Source: Marinobacter flavimaris (GTDB taxonomy: Bacteria > Pseudomonadota > Gammaproteobacteria > Pseudomonadales > Oleiphilaceae). Taken from it: a stretch of 64,000 bases of DNA. Location of the stretch: NCBI RefSeq assembly GCF_002933295.1, contig NZ_PSSW01000013.1:17948-81947 (forward strand), given 5' to 3'. The notes beneath the pieces are model-generated. The model did not search any database and was not told where the DNA came from. It saw only the letters and a list, made by a program, of their open reading frames with translations. Each line of letters opens with the position of its first letter. The first letter of the stretch is position 1. The position numbers and the translations under genes are program-made. Positions 18,778 through 27,910 of the stretch are shown piece by piece.

Positions 18778-20664
18778 TTACACCCGGAACCTTGACACGT
18801 TCTGGTTCAGTGCGGTGCCGATGCGCTCAATTTGCCCGCTGTAAACATCGTTTTCGGTGGCCGCGGCGGCCGCTTCCTGGCCCTGATCCGCGATCCGGGT
18901 AATCGACGAGTTCAACTCCTCGGTAACCGACGTCTGTTCTTCGGATGCTGTGGCAATCTGTGACGTCATCTGGCTGATGGACGTGATTGCCTCGGCAATC
19001 CGGTTGAGGGCATCCATGGCGTCCTGCGCTTTTTCCATACTGACATTGGATACGGCAGTTGAGGCATTCATGACATCGACCGCATCATTGGCGCCCTTTT
19101 GCAGACGCTCAATCATGTCGTTGATTTCCTCGGTGCTGGACTGGGTGCGCTGGGCAAGGTTACGTACCTCGTCTGCCACAACTGCGAAGCCTCGCCCTGC
19201 TTCACCGGCCCGAGCCGCTTCAATCGCGGCATTCAATGCCAGCAGGTTGGTTTGCTCTGCAATACCCTGAATCACTTCAAGCACCGTCGTGATGGACGTA
19301 ACGTCCTTGCCAAGGGTGTGGATGACCTCTGCAGCCGCATTAATCTCCTTCGAGAGCTTCTGCACGGCGTCCCGGGAGGCAGCGACGGTCTCCAGCGAAG
19401 CCCGGCTGTCTGCATCTGCGGTGTTGGCGGCATCTGCGGTTTGCTGTGCGTTCTGGGCGATCTCGCCGGCAGCGGCCGACATCTCGTTGATCGCGGTCGC
19501 CACCATATCGATCTCGGCCTGCTGACTCTCCACGCTCGAACGACTGGTACTGGCGGTATCTCTCAGCGAGCTGACATTTTCCCCGAGTTCGGCGCTACCC
19601 TTCTGGACATCGCGAACAACCGTCTGGATATTCTCGACAAACTGGTTAAAGCTCCGGGCCAACTCACCGAATTCATCTTTTGCACTGTCGTCCAGACGCT
19701 GGGTCAGGTCGGCATCACCACTGCCAATGTCCGCCATGGCCTTGTTCAAGCGGCGAACCGGCGCCATCAGAACCTTGATGCCCAGATGCAGAATCACCAG
19801 AGAAACGATCAGGCCGATCACGGCCATGATCAATCCAGTCATTCTGGCGCTCTGGACCGGTTCGTTGATCTTGTCCGCGTTGACAAAGGTCCCCAGATAC
19901 CATTGCACGCCACGCGCTTCACTGATCGGATGGAAGCTGGCCTCCCAGTTGCCGTCATCATTACTGTATTCGTGAGCGTCCCCGCCAAGATCCGGCTTGC
20001 CGCCAATGAGCTCACTGATGTTCTTGCCGACAAGGTTTTGCCGTGGGTGGAACAGTATGGTGCCCCGCTCATTGATCAAAGTGGCGTAACCGGTGTCCGC
20101 AAGGGTGACTGTGCTCAGGGTTTTTGCTATCGCGCCCAGGCCGATATCAGCACCGGCCACGCCCTCGTATTCACCGCGCTTCACCGGCGCAAGTGTGGAG
20201 ATGATCATGTCGTTGGTGCTGGCATCCTGATACGGCTCGGTAAACGAGGCGCTGCCGAGGCTCATGGCCTTCTTGTACCAGGGGCGCTGGCGGGGATCGT
20301 AATCCGCTGGCAGCGTGGCATTTGCCTCCGGGGATTTCATCAGCATGTAGCCGTCGGTGCGCCCCACATAGACATCCCGGAACCCGCCGCCGGTGGTAAT
20401 GGCCTGAAGAATAACCCGCGCCTCTCCATCGTTCTCGGCATTCTCCAGGGCTTTGGCGGTGGCTTCAGTCATCACCAGACGGGTATTGAGCCACTCTGCG
20501 ATGCTCGACGTGCTCTGCTGCACGGTGTCGTCGATCAGCGCGTTCACATAGGTTTTTGTGGTGCTTTGTAATCGTAAATCGCCAGAGAGCGTAAAAGCCC
20601 CCATAACCAACAGCAACAGAATACCGAAAGCAGTCAGGAGCTTTTGCCCGAATGTCAGCTGCAC
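18778..20664 (-). CDS. Methyl-accepting chemotaxis protein with dCache-type sensor
   Basis: The receptor has 628 residues from a GTG at 20664, with GAGGA upstream. The order is: N-terminal membrane segment (LLTAFGILLLLVMGAFTLSG), periplasmic double-Cache sensor with the typical motif DPRQRPWYKKAMS and the YVGRTDGYML region, second membrane segment (TGLIMAVIGLIVSLVILHLG), and HAMP with long signalling coiled coil. The hairpin tip is EQTNLLALNAAIEAARAGEA, then VVADEVRNLAQRTQSSTEEI. The sensor type often binds amino acids or small carboxylates; the ligand is unknown here. A sigma-28-like promoter precedes it, consistent with the flagellar/chemotaxis regulon. Confidence 0.95.
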   Translation of the reverse strand: MQLTFGQKLLTAFGILLLLVMGAFTLSGDLRLQSTTKTYVNALIDDTVQQSTSSIAEWLNTRLVMTEATAKALENAENDGEARVILQAITTGGGFRDVYVGRTDGYMLMKSPEANATLPADYDPRQRPWYKKAMSLGSASFTEPYQDASTNDMIISTLAPVKRGEYEGVAGADIGLGAIAKTLSTVTLADTGYATLINERGTILFHPRQNLVGKNISELIGGKPDLGGDAHEYSNDDGNWEASFHPISEARGVQWYLGTFVNADKINEPVQSARMTGLIMAVIGLIVSLVILHLGIKVLMAPVRRLNKAMADIGSGDADLTQRLDDSAKDEFGELARSFNQFVENIQTVVRDVQKGSAELGENVSSLRDTASTSRSSVESQQAEIDMVATAINEMSAAAGEIAQNAQQTADAANTADADSRASLETVAASRDAVQKLSKEINAAAEVIHTLGKDVTSITTVLEVIQGIAEQTNLLALNAAIEAARAGEAGRGFAVVADEVRNLAQRTQSSTEEINDMIERLQKGANDAVDVMNASTAVSNVSMEKAQDAMDALNRIAEAITSISQMTSQIATASEEQTSVTEELNSSITRIADQGQEAAAAATENDVYSGQIERIGTALNQNVSRFRV

Positions 20665-20705
20665 GGTCGAATCCTCAGCAATAAAATTGATATTCGTTAA
20701 TGTGT

Positions 20706-20732
20706 GTTTCGGCCCATGGTGCGAAGTCTTTA
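20706..20732 (-). promoter_or_regulatory. Sigma-28 (FliA)-type promoter of the chemotaxis receptor
   Basis: On the minus strand TAAA (20729-20732) and GCCGAAAC (20706-20713) are separated by exactly 15 bases. The FliA consensus is TAAA-N15-GCCGATAA, so the match is 4/4 and 6/8. It lies about 40 bases before the receptor start codon. Confidence 0.65.
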
Positions 20733-20812
20733 GCGGCTTCTGTTAAACTTTCCAATTATTGACGCAGACGCTGAGATTGTCCTCATTCCATAACGAACGG
20801 GAGCCGAACTGA

Positions 20813-22333
20813 ATGGCCCATGAAGAACTGCACCTCAACCTCCGGAACCTGAGGCTTGATGACTACGATCAGCTTCAGAAGCTTATGGATCGGGTATACG
20901 ACGACATCGGAGGCTCCTGGCCGAAGGACACCATCAAGGCATTGGTGGAGCAGTTCCCCGACGGCCAGATCTGCATTGAGGAAAGTGGCCAGCTTATTGC
21001 GGTTGCGCTGACGGTTTGCGTTAAGTACGAGCGTTTTAGCAACCCGCACACCTACGACGATCTGATCCTCCGTAACGAGAAGATCTGGCACAACGCCAAT
21101 GGTGACTCCCTCTATGGGCTGGATGTCTTTATCCACCCCGACTACCGCGGCTACCGCTTGGGTCGTCGACTCTACGAAGCGCGAAAAGAACTCTGTCGCT
21201 CCATGAACCTGCGTGCCATCCTGGCGGGCGGGCGCATACCGAGCTACTTCAAATACGCCGAACAGTATTCACCCGAAGAGTACATTCAACGGGTCGATCG
21301 CAAGGAAATCTACGATCCGATTCTGAGCTTCCAGCTCTCGAACGATTTCCAGGTTACGCGGTTGATGCACAAATACCTGCCCGAGGATGAGAAATCCCAG
21401 GGCTACGCGACGTTGCTGGAATGGCGGAACATTCTCTACACCCCTCCTTCCCCGGTTCTGAGCGTCAAGAAAACTCAGATAAGGCTGGGCGCAGTGCAGT
21501 GGCAGATGCGGGAATTCACTTCGGTTGAAGAGGTGCTCGAGCAGGTTGAGTATTTTGTGGACGCCTTGTCTGATTACAAAAGTGACTTCGCCATCTTCCC
21601 CGAGTTTTTCAACGCGCCGCTGATGGGACTGACCGATCAGATGGACCAGACCCGGGCCATCCGTTTCCTCGCCGGATTTACCCAGCAGTTCCGGGAAGAG
21701 ATGTCTGAAATGGCGGTGAGCTACAACATCAACATTATCACCGGTTCCATGCCACTGATCGAAAACGATCGGGTGTATAACGTGTCCTATCTCTGCCACC
21801 GGGACGGTCGTGTTGATGAGCAACGCAAGATTCACATCACGCCCCACGAACGCCGCGACTGGGTGATCGAGGGCGGCAACCAGTTTGAGGTCTTCGAGAC
21901 CGATGCTGGCCGGGTCGCCATCATGATCTGCTATGACATCGAATTCCCTGAACTGGGCCGTATTGCTGCCAGCCAGGAGGTTGATATCATCATGGTGCCG
22001 TTCTGGACCGACACCAAAAACGGCTACCTCAGGGTTCGCCAGTGCGCCCAGGCCCGCGCAATCGAAAACGAATGCTATGTGGTCGTCACTGGTAGCGTTG
22101 GCAACCTGCCGAAAGTCGAGAACCTGGACGTCCAGTACGCTCAGTCTGCCGTATTCTCACCCTCGGATTTTGCCTTCCCGCACGATGCAGTTATGGCGGA
22201 AACCACGCCGAATACGGAGATGATCATGTTCTCCGATATGGACCTGGAAAAGCTGAAACTGGTGCGTAACGAGGGGTCTGTCACTAACCTGAAAGATCGT
22301 CGCGTTGATATGTATGAATTGAAGACCAAGTAA
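20813..22333 (+). CDS. GNAT acetyltransferase fused to carbon-nitrogen hydrolase
   Basis: This 506-residue fusion has an N-terminal GNAT domain (about residues 1-175, with the acetyl-CoA loop YRGYRLGRRLYEARKEL). The C-terminal nitrilase-superfamily domain (about 220-490) has its catalytic triad visible: Glu in FAIFPEFFNAP, Lys in EQRKIHITPHE and Cys in VAIMICYDIEFP. Fusions of this layout are known in many proteobacteria, but the reaction is unsettled; an amidase-like hydrolysis coupled to acetyl transfer is plausible. It is monocistronic, flanked by the receptor promoter region upstream and a hairpin downstream. Confidence 0.9.
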   Translation: MAHEELHLNLRNLRLDDYDQLQKLMDRVYDDIGGSWPKDTIKALVEQFPDGQICIEESGQLIAVALTVCVKYERFSNPHTYDDLILRNEKIWHNANGDSLYGLDVFIHPDYRGYRLGRRLYEARKELCRSMNLRAILAGGRIPSYFKYAEQYSPEEYIQRVDRKEIYDPILSFQLSNDFQVTRLMHKYLPEDEKSQGYATLLEWRNILYTPPSPVLSVKKTQIRLGAVQWQMREFTSVEEVLEQVEYFVDALSDYKSDFAIFPEFFNAPLMGLTDQMDQTRAIRFLAGFTQQFREEMSEMAVSYNINIITGSMPLIENDRVYNVSYLCHRDGRVDEQRKIHITPHERRDWVIEGGNQFEVFETDAGRVAIMICYDIEFPELGRIAASQEVDIIMVPFWTDTKNGYLRVRQCAQARAIENECYVVVTGSVGNLPKVENLDVQYAQSAVFSPSDFAFPHDAVMAETTPNTEMIMFSDMDLEKLKLVRNEGSVTNLKDRRVDMYELKTK

Positions 22334-22447
22334 ACTGGCCCGATCAGCCAGGTGAAATTGTTAAATAACTGCGTTAGCGGTCGATCGTATGGCACTGATG
22401 GCGTTGCAAAACTAGAATTCAGTGTCTATTGTTTAACCAATATCCAG

Positions 22448-22468
22448 CCTGTCTCCCAATGAGACAGG
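22448..22468 (+). terminator. Stem-loop downstream of the GNAT-nitrilase gene
   Basis: CCTGTCTC and GAGACAGG form an 8-bp perfect stem with loop CCAAT, 115 bases after the stop and before the PilZ gene. No T-run follows, so intrinsic termination is uncertain; it could instead stabilise a 3' end. Confidence 0.4.
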
Positions 22469-22505
22469 TTGCTGTGGATACGGAAATCACCAGAGAACCC
22501 GATTC

Positions 22506-22904
22506 ATGAACGAAGCATTGCCGGACCTTGTCGCACGATTCCGAGTCAGACAGGGCCTTTTTCGGAAGGAACTTGTCGAAGCCGCCCTTTATGAGCTGGA
22601 CGGCTACGGTTGTGTTATGAAAACCGACAAAGTGTTCAACCCCGGTGATACCGTGGTGCTGGATCTCGTGATGGACATGCCGTTCGACAAGATCCGCGCA
22701 GAAGGACTCGCCGGGCTGGTGACCGAACGCAGAAAACACTGCAGCAATTTCTTCTATTCAATCGATTTTGTAGAGCTCGACTCCAACGGCAGCTCGTCGC
22801 TGGCGGAAAAGCTCCGCAGAATTCGGGAAGTGCTATCCAAGAAACAGTCGCTCAAATCACGTCGTTCCCCAGGCTCCATGTCCGGTTTCCGGCAGATGGC
22901 CTGA
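22506..22904 (+). CDS. PilZ-like domain protein
   Basis: The product has 132 residues. It opens MNEALPDLVARFRVRQGLFRK, with RxRQG where canonical PilZ has RxxxR, and continues with a beta barrel-like run (GDTVVLDLVMDMPFDK, FFYSIDFVELDSN) typical of PilZ folds. The C-terminus is basic. The DxSxxG motif is not clearly present, so cyclic di-GMP binding is doubtful. It is followed by a phasin-like gene 40 bases downstream. Confidence 0.55.
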   Translation: MNEALPDLVARFRVRQGLFRKELVEAALYELDGYGCVMKTDKVFNPGDTVVLDLVMDMPFDKIRAEGLAGLVTERRKHCSNFFYSIDFVELDSNGSSSLAEKLRRIREVLSKKQSLKSRRSPGSMSGFRQMA

Positions 22905-22944
22905 CATTGATTTTCGTTGAAACCTGTCCGTAAGGAGACATTCC

Positions 22945-23613
22945 ATGGCGAAGAAAGCCAAACAGAACGTTGATAAAATCGTGAAAAAGGTCAACAAGGA
23001 GTTCGAAAAGACTTCTTCCCAGATCGAAGGCCTGGTGAACGATGCGCTGAAGCAGTTCGACAGCCTGCAGAACCAGGTTCAGGAGCCTGTTCGCAAGCTG
23101 CTGAAGGAAATCGACGAGCTTCGCGACCGCGAGATGAAGCGTTTCCACGAAGAGTTTGAGCGCCGCCTGGAAGAGTTCCATGAACTGCAGAGCAGCATTC
23201 TCGAGCGTCTTGGCGTGGCTTCCAAGGAAGCGGGTGAAGAGGTCAAGAAGCTCACAGATGAAGTGAGTAAAGAGGCCAGCACGGCAGCCAAGAAATCAGC
23301 GCCTAAGAAAACCGCCAAAACAGCTTCCAAAGCCAAAGGCGCGACCAGCAAGCCTGCGGCGAAAAAGCCGGCTGCGAAGAAGCCTGCAGCCAAGAAAGCA
23401 CCAGCAGCCAAGGCTGCAAAGCCGGTCGACAAGAGTGACCTGACGCTGGTTAAAGGTATCGGTCCGGCCACCGCCAAGAAGATGAAGGACGTTGGCATTA
23501 CCTCCATCGACCAGATCGCCAATCCGTCTGCCGAAGACCAGGAAAAGCTGAAGGCCTTCTCAAACGTCAAGGGATACAGCCAATTCAGCGCTGAAGCCAA
23601 GAAAATCAGCTGA
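22945..23613 (+). CDS. Phasin-like protein with Ala/Lys-rich linker and helix-hairpin-helix end
   Basis: The 222-residue protein has three parts. Residues 1-110 are long amphipathic helices rich in E, K and Q, resembling PhaF/PhaI-type phasins that coat polyhydroxyalkanoate granules. Residues 111-160 are a basic low-complexity linker with PAAKK repeats, like histone H1-like tails. Residues 163-222 resemble a helix-hairpin-helix module (LTLVKGIGPATAKKMKDVG), as in nucleic-acid-binding proteins. The mixture suggests a granule-associated, DNA-contacting protein, but no polyhydroxyalkanoate synthase gene is nearby. A GGAG site precedes the ATG, and the stop overlaps the selD fusion start. Confidence 0.6.
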   Translation: MAKKAKQNVDKIVKKVNKEFEKTSSQIEGLVNDALKQFDSLQNQVQEPVRKLLKEIDELRDREMKRFHEEFERRLEEFHELQSSILERLGVASKEAGEEVKKLTDEVSKEASTAAKKSAPKKTAKTASKAKGATSKPAAKKPAAKKPAAKKAPAAKAAKPVDKSDLTLVKGIGPATAKKMKDVGITSIDQIANPSAEDQEKLKAFSNVKGYSQFSAEAKKIS

Positions 23614-25889
23614 TGCGAACGCCTGACCAGCCTGTTTTACGGGACATTGTCCTGATTGGCGGCGGGCACAGCCACGTCGGGGTACTCAAGCGGTTCGCCA
23701 TGAACCCTGTCCCCGGCGTGCGCCTGACCCTGATCTGCCGCGACACCCACACCCCCTATTCTGGCATGCTGCCTGGCTACGTGGCCGGCCACTATAGCTA
23801 CGACGATGTCCACATCGATCTGAGCCGCCTGGCGGAGTACGCTGGTGCGCGCTTTTACCGGGCCGAAGCCATGGGCATCGACCGGGACCAGAAGCGGGTT
23901 ATCTGCCGCGGTCGCCCGGATGTGCCCTACGACATACTGTCAATCAATATTGGCTCGTCTCCGCGGGTCAATGAAGTGGAAGGCGCTTCCGACCACGCGG
24001 TTCCGGTGAAGCCGATCACCGGCTTCAACAACCGCTGGCTTGCACTGCTTTCCCGTATCGAGAATCACGACGGGCCGCTGGCGGTTGCGGTAGTTGGCGC
24101 TGGTGCCGGTGGCGTTGAGCTGACCCTCGCCATGCAGTTTCGACTGAAGAATGAACTGAAACAGCGTGGTAAAGATCCCGATCAACTGCATTTCCACCTC
24201 TTCGACGCCGCCGACCAAATTCTACCGACCCACAACCCCAAGGTGCGTGAGGTTTTCCGAAAAACCCTGTCGAATCGTGGTGTGAAGGTCCATCTGGGAT
24301 CGCCAGTCAGCAAGGTTCAGGAAGGGTTATTGATTACCGAATCCGGCGAAACCCTGCAAACGGACGAAGTGCTCTGGGTAACCCGGGCTGGTGGCCCTGA
24401 ATGGCTCAAGGACACAGGCCTGGCGCTGGACGATGGTCTGTTCCTGAGAGTACGCGATACCCTGCAAGTGGAGAATGACGACAGCATTTTTGCTGCTGGC
24501 GATATTGCCAACGTCTTGAATCACCCCCGAGAAAAAGCGGGGGTATTTGCGGTAAGACAGGGACCTCCCCTCGCCGACAACCTCAAGCGGCTTGCAACCG
24601 GCAAGGATCCGAAGGATTTTCATCCTCAGAAGAAGTGGTTAGCGCTAATCAGCACCGGGGACAAGTACGCTGTGGCCTCCCGGGGAGATTTGCAGTTCGA
24701 CGGCGCCTGGGTCTGGCGCTGGAAAGACTGGATCGATCGCCGCTTCATGAAGAAGTTCAATGATCTGCCTCCAATGGAGGAAGAATCCAAACTGCCGGAT
24801 ACGGCTGCCGCACAAAATGCTGAGGAAGCCTCCCAGGCCATTTCGGCGGTTGCCATGCGTTGTGGTGGTTGTGGCGCCAAGGTGGGCAGCACCGTTCTTT
24901 CGCGAGCCCTGGGAGAGCTGAAACCCATCGAGCGGGACGATATCCTGATCGGCCTTCACGCCCCGGACGACGCCGCCGTTTTGACAGTACCACCCGGCAA
25001 AGCCGTAGTTCATACCGTGGATTTCTTCCGTGCGTTCATTGACGACCCCTACATCTTTGGCAAGGTGGCGGCCAATCATAGCCTCGGTGACGTCTTTGCC
25101 ATGGGCGCCGAAGCCCAGAGTGCCACGGCCGTTGCCACGGTGCCTTACGGCATTGAATCCAAGGTTGAGGATGTCGTCTATCAGATGATGTCTGGTGCTG
25201 TTGAAGTGCTGAACGAGGCAGGATGCGCGCTGGTTGGCGGGCACACCGGCGAGGGCAAGGAACTGGCCCTGGGCTTTGCAGTCAACGGCCTGATCGACCC
25301 GGAAGAAGTCATGAGCAAAGGTGGCCTGAAAGCGGGCGATGCCCTGATTCTCACCAAGCCCATCGGTACAGGCACCCTGTTTGCCGCTCACGCAAAGCTG
25401 GCGGCCAAAGGTCGGTGGATCGATTCCGCCCTCGCCTCCATGATCCAGTCCAATAAGGCGGCAGCAGACTGTCTCAGGAAATTTGGATCAAAAGCCTGTA
25501 CCGACGTTACTGGCTTCGGCCTCCTCGGGCATCTGGTTGAAATGACCAAGCCCTCGGGTGTGGATGCCGAACTGGATCTTTCTGCCATCCCGATCCTTCC
25601 GGGCGCGGAGGAAACAGCGGCAGCAGGGATCCTTAGTTCCCTGCAACCAGCAAACATCCGCTTGCGCCGGGGTATCCGGGATCAGGAAAAATGGGTCAAC
25701 CATGCACGCTACCCGTTGATCTTTGATCCGCAAACAGCGGGCGGGCTGCTGGCAAGTGTTGCCGCGGACAAGGCAGAGGAGTGTGTACGGGAACTGAAAG
25801 CCCTGGGCTATCCGCATACCGCCATTATCGGGCGAATTACCGCCCAGGATGAATCGGGGCCCATCGAGCCTATTTCCCTGCGGGATTAA
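23613..25889 (+). CDS. selD: FAD-dependent oxidoreductase fused to selenide, water dikinase
   Basis: The protein is 758 residues. The N-terminal half (about 1-380) is an NADH-dehydrogenase-like flavoprotein: dinucleotide fold IVLIGGGHSHVGVL, second fold VAVVGAGAGGVELTLAMQF and FAAGDIAN. The C-terminal half (about 405-758) is selenophosphate synthetase with the catalytic motif RCGGCGAKVG, carrying Cys not selenocysteine, then ALVGGHTGEGKELALGF and TDVTGFGLLGHLVEM. It makes selenophosphate from selenide and ATP; the flavoprotein half may supply reduced selenium. Fusions of this kind are known. Its neighbours, a SenB-type enzyme and a putative selenate transporter, support a selenium locus. It converges on senB with a 4-base overlap. 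Confidence 0.93.
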   Translation: MRTPDQPVLRDIVLIGGGHSHVGVLKRFAMNPVPGVRLTLICRDTHTPYSGMLPGYVAGHYSYDDVHIDLSRLAEYAGARFYRAEAMGIDRDQKRVICRGRPDVPYDILSINIGSSPRVNEVEGASDHAVPVKPITGFNNRWLALLSRIENHDGPLAVAVVGAGAGGVELTLAMQFRLKNELKQRGKDPDQLHFHLFDAADQILPTHNPKVREVFRKTLSNRGVKVHLGSPVSKVQEGLLITESGETLQTDEVLWVTRAGGPEWLKDTGLALDDGLFLRVRDTLQVENDDSIFAAGDIANVLNHPREKAGVFAVRQGPPLADNLKRLATGKDPKDFHPQKKWLALISTGDKYAVASRGDLQFDGAWVWRWKDWIDRRFMKKFNDLPPMEEESKLPDTAAAQNAEEASQAISAVAMRCGGCGAKVGSTVLSRALGELKPIERDDILIGLHAPDDAAVLTVPPGKAVVHTVDFFRAFIDDPYIFGKVAANHSLGDVFAMGAEAQSATAVATVPYGIESKVEDVVYQMMSGAVEVLNEAGCALVGGHTGEGKELALGFAVNGLIDPEEVMSKGGLKAGDALILTKPIGTGTLFAAHAKLAAKGRWIDSALASMIQSNKAAADCLRKFGSKACTDVTGFGLLGHLVEMTKPSGVDAELDLSAIPILPGAEETAAAGILSSLQPANIRLRRGIRDQEKWVNHARYPLIFDPQTAGGLLASVAADKAEECVRELKALGYPHTAIIGRITAQDESGPIEPISLRD

Positions 25890-26872
25890 CGTCCCTGTGA
25901 GCAGCGCTGCATGGCAAGGTGTAGCGCCTGCTCCAGGGATGCCTGTTCTTTTTCGGGCAGGAAACGCTCGGCCAGATTACTAACCTGCGCTTTGAGGCTT
26001 TCGAGAAACGCAGGTTCGGTCTCTGCGTGTTGCAGCAGACCGGCCAGCGCCTGTTCGTCGCCAACGGGGAAATATCCGGCATAGTCCCGGCCCAACAAAC
26101 CGACATTGCCCGGGATATCGGATGCCAACACCGGCAAGCCAGCCCGGCAGGCCTCGGAGACGACGTTTGCGCCACCCTCCATTACCGAGCTGATCACCAT
26201 TAACCGGCTGTTCGCCATCAACTGCCGGGTGCGGGTTTTATCCAGCTCGCCGAGCCAGTGGAAGCGTGGATTTTCAGCCATTTCCCGCTCTGCTTTGTTG
26301 TGCCATGCCTCGTTGTGGGCCTTGCCGGCACAAAAAACCTGTATCTTCGAGTCCTTCGGAAGCAATCGCGCGGCATAAGCCGCCCGCAGAGAATCCTTTT
26401 CGTCCCGAAGATGACCAATCACACAAACGCCAAAACATTCCTTCGTGAGATCCGCTTGCGGCGCCGGAAAGGCCTCCGGCCCCTCAGCCGATTGGTTTAG
26501 CGTGACCAGTTTGCTGGCAAAGCCGGCGGGTATGTCGTGCGCTACCAGGTCGTGCAGACCAATAAGCGCATCGGCCGCGCCCATGGAATACCGGGTGTCT
26601 TCCGGGTATTCGTGCTGGTGCTGATAGATATCCGTGCCGGTGAGAGCCACGATAAGCGGCTTTTCAGGCCAGGTTTCGCGGAAATGTCGTATGGCATCGA
26701 CACTACGCCAGGCATGCAGGGCTATAAACGCATCGCAGGGCTCACCGTGGTATTCAGTAACCACGTCGACCGAGTGCCCGGCACTTTCCAGCAAGGTCGC
26801 CCACCGTTCCGCCGTTGCCCGGTTTCCTGCTTTCGAACCCGGCTGCGCCGGCGTGATCATTATCAGATGCAT
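25886..26872 (-). CDS. senB: Selenosugar synthase (SenB-type glycosyltransferase)
   Basis: The protein has 328 residues from ATG 26872; a longer upstream frame is not coding-like. Signature segments of the SenB family are present: PAQPGSKAGNRATAERWATL, DAFIALHAWRSVDAIRHF, PLIVALTGTDIYQH, HLRDEKDSLRAAYAARLLP, then EGGANVVSEACRAGLPVLAS and GYFPVGDEQALAGLL. In selenoneine synthesis SenB couples selenophosphate to a UDP-sugar to make a seleno-sugar. The adjacent selD provides selenophosphate. The last enzyme, SenA, is not encoded anywhere in this window, so the end product here is uncertain. Confidence 0.85.
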   Translation of the reverse strand: MHLIMITPAQPGSKAGNRATAERWATLLESAGHSVDVVTEYHGEPCDAFIALHAWRSVDAIRHFRETWPEKPLIVALTGTDIYQHQHEYPEDTRYSMGAADALIGLHDLVAHDIPAGFASKLVTLNQSAEGPEAFPAPQADLTKECFGVCVIGHLRDEKDSLRAAYAARLLPKDSKIQVFCAGKAHNEAWHNKAEREMAENPRFHWLGELDKTRTRQLMANSRLMVISSVMEGGANVVSEACRAGLPVLASDIPGNVGLLGRDYAGYFPVGDEQALAGLLQHAETEPAFLESLKAQVSNLAERFLPEKEQASLEQALHLAMQRCSQGR

Positions 26873-27043
26873 TGTCTTTGATTGAACCCAGCTTACTGAA
26901 AAATGAAGTGTTCGGCCCTGAGCCAATTAAACCCGCAAACCGTATAGCTGTTCAGAGTTAACCTAAATCAAGGTATCCTTCTGAAGCAGGAGTCGTTCGC
27001 TTCATCTCTGCACTGTAAATATCCATTCCAAAAAGGAAAAACC

Positions 27044-27910
27044 ATGACCCACAATCTTATACGGAAATTGCTGATTATTGGTCTCTGTTCTCTTTTTTCA
27101 GCCGCCGCGACCGCGCAGACGTTCATTTTTACGGCAATACCGGACGAAGATGAAACCAAGCTCGTCGAGCGTTTTCGCGGCATTGCGGACTACCTTTCCG
27201 AGGAACTGGATGCCGATGTGAAGTACATCCCCGTGAAATCCTATGCGGCTGCCGTTTCCGCCTTCCGGAATAACCAGGTGCAGCTGGCGTGGTTCGGCGG
27301 CCTGTCGGGTGTTCAGGCGAGATCACTTGTACCCGGTTCTCAGGCAATCGCACAGGGCACTGAAGATCAGGCCTTCTACGTCTATTTTATTGCTCATGAA
27401 AGCACCGGCCTGGATCGTCAGGATAGCCTGCCAGAAGATGTGCGTGGAAAGACCTTTACCTTCGGATCAAAGGGCTCAACGTCGGGACGATTGATTCCGG
27501 AGTACCACATCCGCGAAACGTTTGGCGAAGCACCTGAAGATGTCTTTTCTCGGGTCGGCTACAGCGGCAACCACACTCGCACCCTCCGTCTGGTCGAGTC
27601 CGGCACCTACGAAGTGGGCGCGATGAACTTCGCGGTCTGGGAAAAAGAACTGGAGAACGGAAACATTGATACCGACGCCGTGAAGGTTATCTGGAAAACA
27701 CCCGGGTTCCCGAATTACCAATGGAGCATCCGTGGCGACGTGGATGAAAACTACGGCGAAGGCTTTACCGGTCGCGTTCGCGAAGCCCTGCTATCGCTTG
27801 ATGATCCCGAGCTGCTTGAGAGCTTCCCGCGTTCTGATTTTATTCCCGCTTCAAACGACGATTATGAGCCGATTCGCAAAGTAGCGAAAGAAATCGGAAT
27901 CATTGATTGA
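27044..27910 (+). CDS. Putative selenate ABC transporter, periplasmic binding protein
   Basis: The protein has 288 residues with a clear signal peptide (LLIIGLCSLFSAAATAQ, cleavage after about residue 25). The mature start FIFTAIPDEDETKLVERFRG and the segment VQLAWFGGLSGVQAR are typical of the phosphonate-binding-like family annotated as putative selenate binding proteins and often found with SelD/SenB genes. Binding of selenate is by genomic association, not shown. It overlaps the ATPase gene (stop TGA shares bases with its ATG), forming an operon with ATPase and permease, and is divergent from senB. Confidence 0.85.
   Translation: MTHNLIRKLLIIGLCSLFSAAATAQTFIFTAIPDEDETKLVERFRGIADYLSEELDADVKYIPVKSYAAAVSAFRNNQVQLAWFGGLSGVQARSLVPGSQAIAQGTEDQAFYVYFIAHESTGLDRQDSLPEDVRGKTFTFGSKGSTSGRLIPEYHIRETFGEAPEDVFSRVGYSGNHTRTLRLVESGTYEVGAMNFAVWEKELENGNIDTDAVKVIWKTPGFPNYQWSIRGDVDENYGEGFTGRVREALLSLDDPELLESFPRSDFIPASNDDYEPIRKVAKEIGIID

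Noticed and set aside
19099..20571. Long open frame opposite the chemotaxis receptor (490 codons)
   Set aside because: It is antisense to a clear receptor gene with all family motifs; its protein is of shadow composition.
24858..24888. Selenocysteine in SelD
   Set aside because: The catalytic motif reads Cys codons (RCGGCGAK) and no in-frame TGA interrupts the gene.
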